The notes beneath the pieces were generated by a model. It did no database searches. It was not told where the DNA came from and worked only from the letters and a program-made list of their open reading frames with translations. Position numbers and translations under genes: made by a program. Below are positions 4,432 through 6,756 of a DNA stretch of 6,756 bases, piece by piece. Origin of the DNA: Lachnospiraceae bacterium. GTDB taxonomy: Bacteria; Bacillota; Clostridia; Lachnospirales; Lachnospiraceae. Each line of letters starts with the position of its first letter. Within the stretch, counting starts at the first letter, position 1. The stretch covers positions 32,620-39,375 of the forward strand of contig JAHYZZ010000023.1 of assembly GCA_019424135.1 (NCBI GenBank), read 5' to 3'.

Positions 4432-5715
4432 TTATTTATAATAGTCGAACTGCAGTCCATACATACGGACTGTATCGCCCTCCTGGATACCTGCCTCTTC
4501 CAGCTCGTCCAGGATCCCTGTGTCCTTTAAGAATTTCTGAAAGAAGGTAAATCCTTTTTCCGAATCTAGATTGGTATACCCAAGCATCTTTTCAATCTTC
4601 GGACCTTCTACCACGTATACATCATCTTCTTTTGTTACAGTATAAGGAAGATTTTCGTAGAGAAGCTCCTCCTCCGGGAAATATTCCTGCTGGAATACTA
4701 CCGGTTCTTGATCCATCTTAGACAGCTGATCAGATACATAGTACAAAAGCTCCTGGATTCCTTCACCTGTAACACCGGAGATTGGAAATACCCGGTATCC
4801 CCTGGGTTCAAATTCCTTTTTCAGGCGTTCGACAGGATCTTCTCCCTCCGTATAGATCGCATCTGTCTTATTGGCAGCAATCACCTGAGGACGCCTGGAA
4901 ATCTCAGGATTATAGGCCTTAAGTTCCGCATTGATTTTATAAACATCTTCCACTGGATCACGGCCTTCTGTACCGGCCGCATCTACGACATGAATCATCA
5001 GCTTCGTCCGCTCAATATGTCTCAAAAACTCATGTCCAAGGCCCAGTCCTTCGGAAGCTCCCTCGATCAATCCCGGGATGTCAGCGATCACAAAACCTCT
5101 TCCATCTGCAAGATCCACAACCCCCAGATTCGGGTTCAGGGTCGTAAAATGATAGTTGGCAATTTTGGGTCTGGCATTCGTGACTCTGGAAAGAAAGGTG
5201 GATTTTCCCACGTTTGGGAAACCAATCAGTCCCACATCTGCAATCACTTTTAATTCCAGTTGCACCCACAGTTCTTTGGAAGGCTGTCCTGGCTGAGCAT
5301 ATTTGGGGATCTGCATGGTCGCTGTTGCAAAATGCTGGTTTCCAAGGCCGCCTTTTCCGCCTTTTAAAACTACTTGTCTTCGATTGTCGCCGGACATATC
5401 CGCAATGACCTTTCCAGACTCTGCTTCCTTGACTACAGTTCCTTCTGGAACTTTCAGCACGATGTCATCTGCGTCTTTCCCATGACATCTACGCTTGCCT
5501 CCTGGTTCTCCGTCTTTTGCTGCGAACTTTCTTCGGTGGCGGAAATCCTGGAGCGTATTCAATCCCTCATCTACTTCGAAAATCACATCCCCGCCACGGC
5601 CGCCGTCCCCGCCGTCTGGGCCGCCGTTGGGAACATAGAGCTCTCGGCGGAAGCTTACATGTCCGTCTCCGCCTTTTCCTGATCTAATCAAAATCTTTGC
5701 TCTGTCTGCAAACAT
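4432..5715 (-). CDS. obgE: GTPase Obg, 50S assembly and stress-linked GTPase
   Basis: The 427-residue protein is a complete three-domain Firmicutes Obg. The glycine-rich Obg fold spans about 1-158, with GGxGGDG-type repeats (31-42) and LKGGKGGLGNQHFA (117-130). The GTPase domain spans about 159-333: G1 GFPNVGKS (165-172), switch I TT (191-192), G3 DIPG (212-215), G4 NKTD (282-285) and a G5-like SGVTGEG (313-319). The C-terminal OCT domain is at about 350-427. Obg binds late 50S precursors and couples assembly to GTP and (p)ppGpp levels; it is essential in bacteria tested. The ATG at 5715 follows GGAAAGG (5724-5730). The gene lies 104 bases after rpmA across a hairpin and may have its own promoter, but it continues directly into yhbY. 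Confidence 0.98.
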   Translation of the reverse strand: MFADRAKILIRSGKGGDGHVSFRRELYVPNGGPDGGDGGRGGDVIFEVDEGLNTLQDFRHRRKFAAKDGEPGGKRRCHGKDADDIVLKVPEGTVVKEAESGKVIADMSGDNRRQVVLKGGKGGLGNQHFATATMQIPKYAQPGQPSKELWVQLELKVIADVGLIGFPNVGKSTFLSRVTNARPKIANYHFTTLNPNLGVVDLADGRGFVIADIPGLIEGASEGLGLGHEFLRHIERTKLMIHVVDAAGTEGRDPVEDVYKINAELKAYNPEISRRPQVIAANKTDAIYTEGEDPVERLKKEFEPRGYRVFPISGVTGEGIQELLYYVSDQLSKMDQEPVVFQQEYFPEEELLYENLPYTVTKEDDVYVVEGPKIEKMLGYTNLDSEKGFTFFQKFLKDTGILDELEEAGIQEGDTVRMYGLQFDYYK

Positions 5716-5736
5716 GGTATTTTCCTTTCCATAATC

Positions 5737-5742
5737 ATTATA
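5737..5742 (-). promoter_or_regulatory. Possible -10 element of an obgE promoter
   Basis: A perfect TATAAT lies 21 bases before the obgE ATG on the minus strand, just downstream of the rpmA hairpin. The region 16-18 bases upstream is a T run with no good -35 match, and the leader would be only about 15 bases. It could restart transcription after partial termination. The support is weak. Confidence 0.3.
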
Positions 5743-5758
5743 CTTCCATCAGTATACC

Positions 5759-5807
5759 AAAAAAGAGTGCTGCATTCAACTGTCTCCAGTCCTCACGCAA
5801 CACTCTT
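5759..5807 (-). terminator. Hairpin with short U tract between rpmA and obgE (terminator or attenuator)
   Basis: On the minus strand AAGAGTGTTGC (5807-5797) pairs with GCAGCACTCTT (5773-5763) with one G-U pair. The 23-base loop holds a small ACTG/CAGT hairpin. The stem runs into six U residues, two of which belong to it. The long loop and short U tract suggest partial termination, which would make more L21, Prp and L27 than Obg and the downstream proteins. Confidence 0.65.
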
Positions 5808-5819
5808 ATGATACCCTGA

Positions 5820-6107
5820 TTACTCAGCTGCTACCGGATAGATAGAAACCTGCTTCTTATCTCTTCCTTTTCTCTCAAATCTTACAACACCGTCCACCAG
5901 TGCAAATAATGTATCGTCGCCTCCGCGTCCTACATTTACACCTGGGTGAATCTTGGTTCCGCGCTGTCTGTAGAGAATGTTGCCAGCCTTAACAAACTGT
6001 CCGTCCGCTCTCTTTGCGCCAAGTCTTTTGGACTCAGAATCTCTTCCGTTTTTGGTAGAACCAACACCTTTTTTATGAGCGAAATACTGAAGGTTTAATT
6101 TCATCAT
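5820..6107 (-). CDS. rpmA: 50S ribosomal protein L27 with Prp-cleaved N-terminal extension
   Basis: This 95-residue L27 is recognised by KNGRDSESKRLGAKRADGQ (19-37) and by YRQRGTKIHPG and GRGGDDTLFA further on. Its first nine residues, MMKLNLQYF, form the Firmicutes extension removed after Phe9 so that the mature protein starts AHKKG. The exposed N-terminus then reaches toward the peptidyl-transferase centre. In Staphylococcus aureus the corresponding site is LQFF/A and the cut is made by Prp, encoded just upstream here. The start ATG (6107-6105) overlaps the prp stop as ATGA, with AGGAGG (6118-6123) about 10 bases before it. A second ATG follows immediately (6104-6102), so the first residue could be either Met. 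Confidence 0.98.
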   Translation of the reverse strand: MMKLNLQYFAHKKGVGSTKNGRDSESKRLGAKRADGQFVKAGNILYRQRGTKIHPGVNVGRGGDDTLFALVDGVVRFERKGRDKKQVSIYPVAAE

Positions 6108-6445
6108 GGTTGCTGCACCTCCTCGAATGTTAAATCAATATATTCTGCATAGTTCTCGTCATCTTCCATCTGTGTCAGACCTAAGGCCATCGTCTTCATC
6201 AAAAGATCCGTCTCTTTTGAGGGTTTGCTGATAAATCTCATAGCCAGGACTCCGTCTGCTTCTGCTCCAGAAATGGAAATCTCTGCGTTTGTATAAAGTT
6301 CCAGTGCATTGATCGTATTGATCATCAACACGGAAGCCGCTGCACAGACAATGTCATCACCTGTCTTTGCATATCCGGCATGTCCTTGGGCAGAAAAGCC
6401 TGTATATTCACCCTTTTTATTCTGATAGATGGTTACATGAATCAT
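6104..6445 (-). CDS. prp: Ribosomal-processing cysteine protease Prp
   Basis: This 113-residue protein of the former DUF464/YsxB family cuts the N-terminal extension from L27. The catalytic pair is visible as His22 (GHAGYAKTGDD, 21-31) and Cys34 (DIVCAAAS, 31-38), the same positions known for S. aureus Prp. It is cytosolic, with no signal or membrane segment. It sits between the genes for L21 and L27, 18 bases after rplU, and overlaps rpmA by four bases (ATGA), so protease and substrate are probably made together by coupled translation. GGAGAG lies about 8 bases before the ATG at 6445. The acidic tail (QMEDDENYAEYIDLTFEE) is ordinary for the family. Confidence 0.97.
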   Translation of the reverse strand: MIHVTIYQNKKGEYTGFSAQGHAGYAKTGDDIVCAAASVLMINTINALELYTNAEISISGAEADGVLAMRFISKPSKETDLLMKTMALGLTQMEDDENYAEYIDLTFEEVQQP

Positions 6446-6463
6446 TGGATACTCTCCAAAAAA

Positions 6464-6756
6464 TTAAGCATTGATCTTGTTGATCTTTACAGCAGTGTAC
6501 TGCTGTCTGTGACCATTTTTCTTATGGTATCCAGTTTTTCTCTTAAACTTGTAAACAATGACTTTCTTCGCTTTTCCGTTTTCTACTACAGAAGCCTCAA
6601 CGGTTGCTCCTTCTACGGTCGGATTACCGATCTTCAGACCGTTATCGCTTACTGCAAGCACCTGGTCGAATGTATAAGTCTCTCCGGCCTCTACACCAAG
6701 CTTTTCTACTTTAATGATATCGCCTTCGGCTACTTTGTACTGTTTACCACCTGTTG
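6464..6756 (-). CDS. rplU: 50S ribosomal protein L21 (5' end outside the window)
   Basis: The 96 residues visible begin TGGKQYKVAEGD, the conserved start of L21 after its first five or six residues, and end KRKTGYHKKNGHRQQYTAVKI plus a short tail, matching the family's C-terminus. L21 binds 23S rRNA in the large subunit. The valine codon GTG at 6661-6659 lies inside the FDQVLAV stretch and is not a start, because the frame stays open and conserved upstream to the window edge. It is the first visible gene of the cluster and is followed by prp after 18 bases. Promoter and leader lie outside the window, so nothing can be said about its control. Confidence 0.97.
   Translation of the reverse strand, partial: TGGKQYKVAEGDIIKVEKLGVEAGETYTFDQVLAVSDNGLKIGNPTVEGATVEASVVENGKAKKVIVYKFKRKTGYHKKNGHRQQYTAVKINKINA

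Noticed and set aside
4708..5253. 181-codon open frame antisense to obgE
   Set aside because: It lies wholly inside the strongly conserved obgE gene, has no recognisable domain and no convincing ribosome binding site; its length reflects the composition of the sense gene.
6464..6661. 65-residue protein starting at GTG 6661
   Set aside because: It is only the C-terminal part of L21; the frame continues upstream with conserved L21 sequence to the window edge.
1..6756. CRISPR arrays, insertion sequences, tRNA or rRNA genes, riboswitches
   Set aside because: I found no regularly spaced repeats, transposase motifs, cloverleaf-like sequences or riboswitch cores; the intergenic regions are short and explained by promoters, operators and hairpins.

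Overview
The window looks like a chromosomal housekeeping segment of a Gram-positive, low-to-moderate GC member of the Clostridia, most likely a gut Lachnospiraceae (Dorea, Blautia or Mediterraneibacter-like). Three things point there: the gene order rplU-prp-rpmA-obgE-yhbY-nadD-yqeK-rsfS, an L27 with the Prp-cleaved N-terminal extension typical of Firmicutes, and a LexA with Gram-positive-type SOS boxes divergent from a small LysM membrane protein. The genus is inference. I see no mobile element, CRISPR array, tRNA or rRNA.

Left part (1-2430), DNA-damage and recombination: on the minus strand lie the 5' part of a tyrosine recombinase gene with its own promoter, then a two-gene unit (LysM/YneA-like protein followed by a cysteine-rich DUF3795 protein) that ends in a clear intrinsic terminator. 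Divergent from this unit, on the plus strand, is lexA. Their 227-base intergenic region carries four sequences resembling the Bacillus-type SOS box (CGAACRNRYGTTYC). One of them sits in the spacer of a perfect-consensus TTGACA-N17-TATAAT promoter that drives the LysM gene. This reads as a LexA-controlled module: damage relieves repression, and a predicted membrane-anchored division inhibitor and the DUF3795 protein are made together. The DUF3795 member is the least explained part and the best candidate for something new.

Middle (2384-2504): lexA and rsfS converge on two strong hairpins, including a perfect 19-bp inverted repeat.

Right part (2505-6756), minus strand: a ribosome biogenesis and metabolism cluster. 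rplU (L21, 5' end outside the window), prp (the cysteine protease that trims L27) and rpmA (L27) are tightly packed. A hairpin with a short U tract follows. Then come obgE (50S assembly GTPase), yhbY (50S-associated RNA-binding protein), nadD (NAD synthesis), yqeK (Ap4A hydrolase) and rsfS (ribosome silencing factor), with gaps of 12 to 35 bases. Together they make, mature, assemble and silence the large ribosomal subunit, alongside two genes of nucleotide-cofactor and alarmone metabolism.
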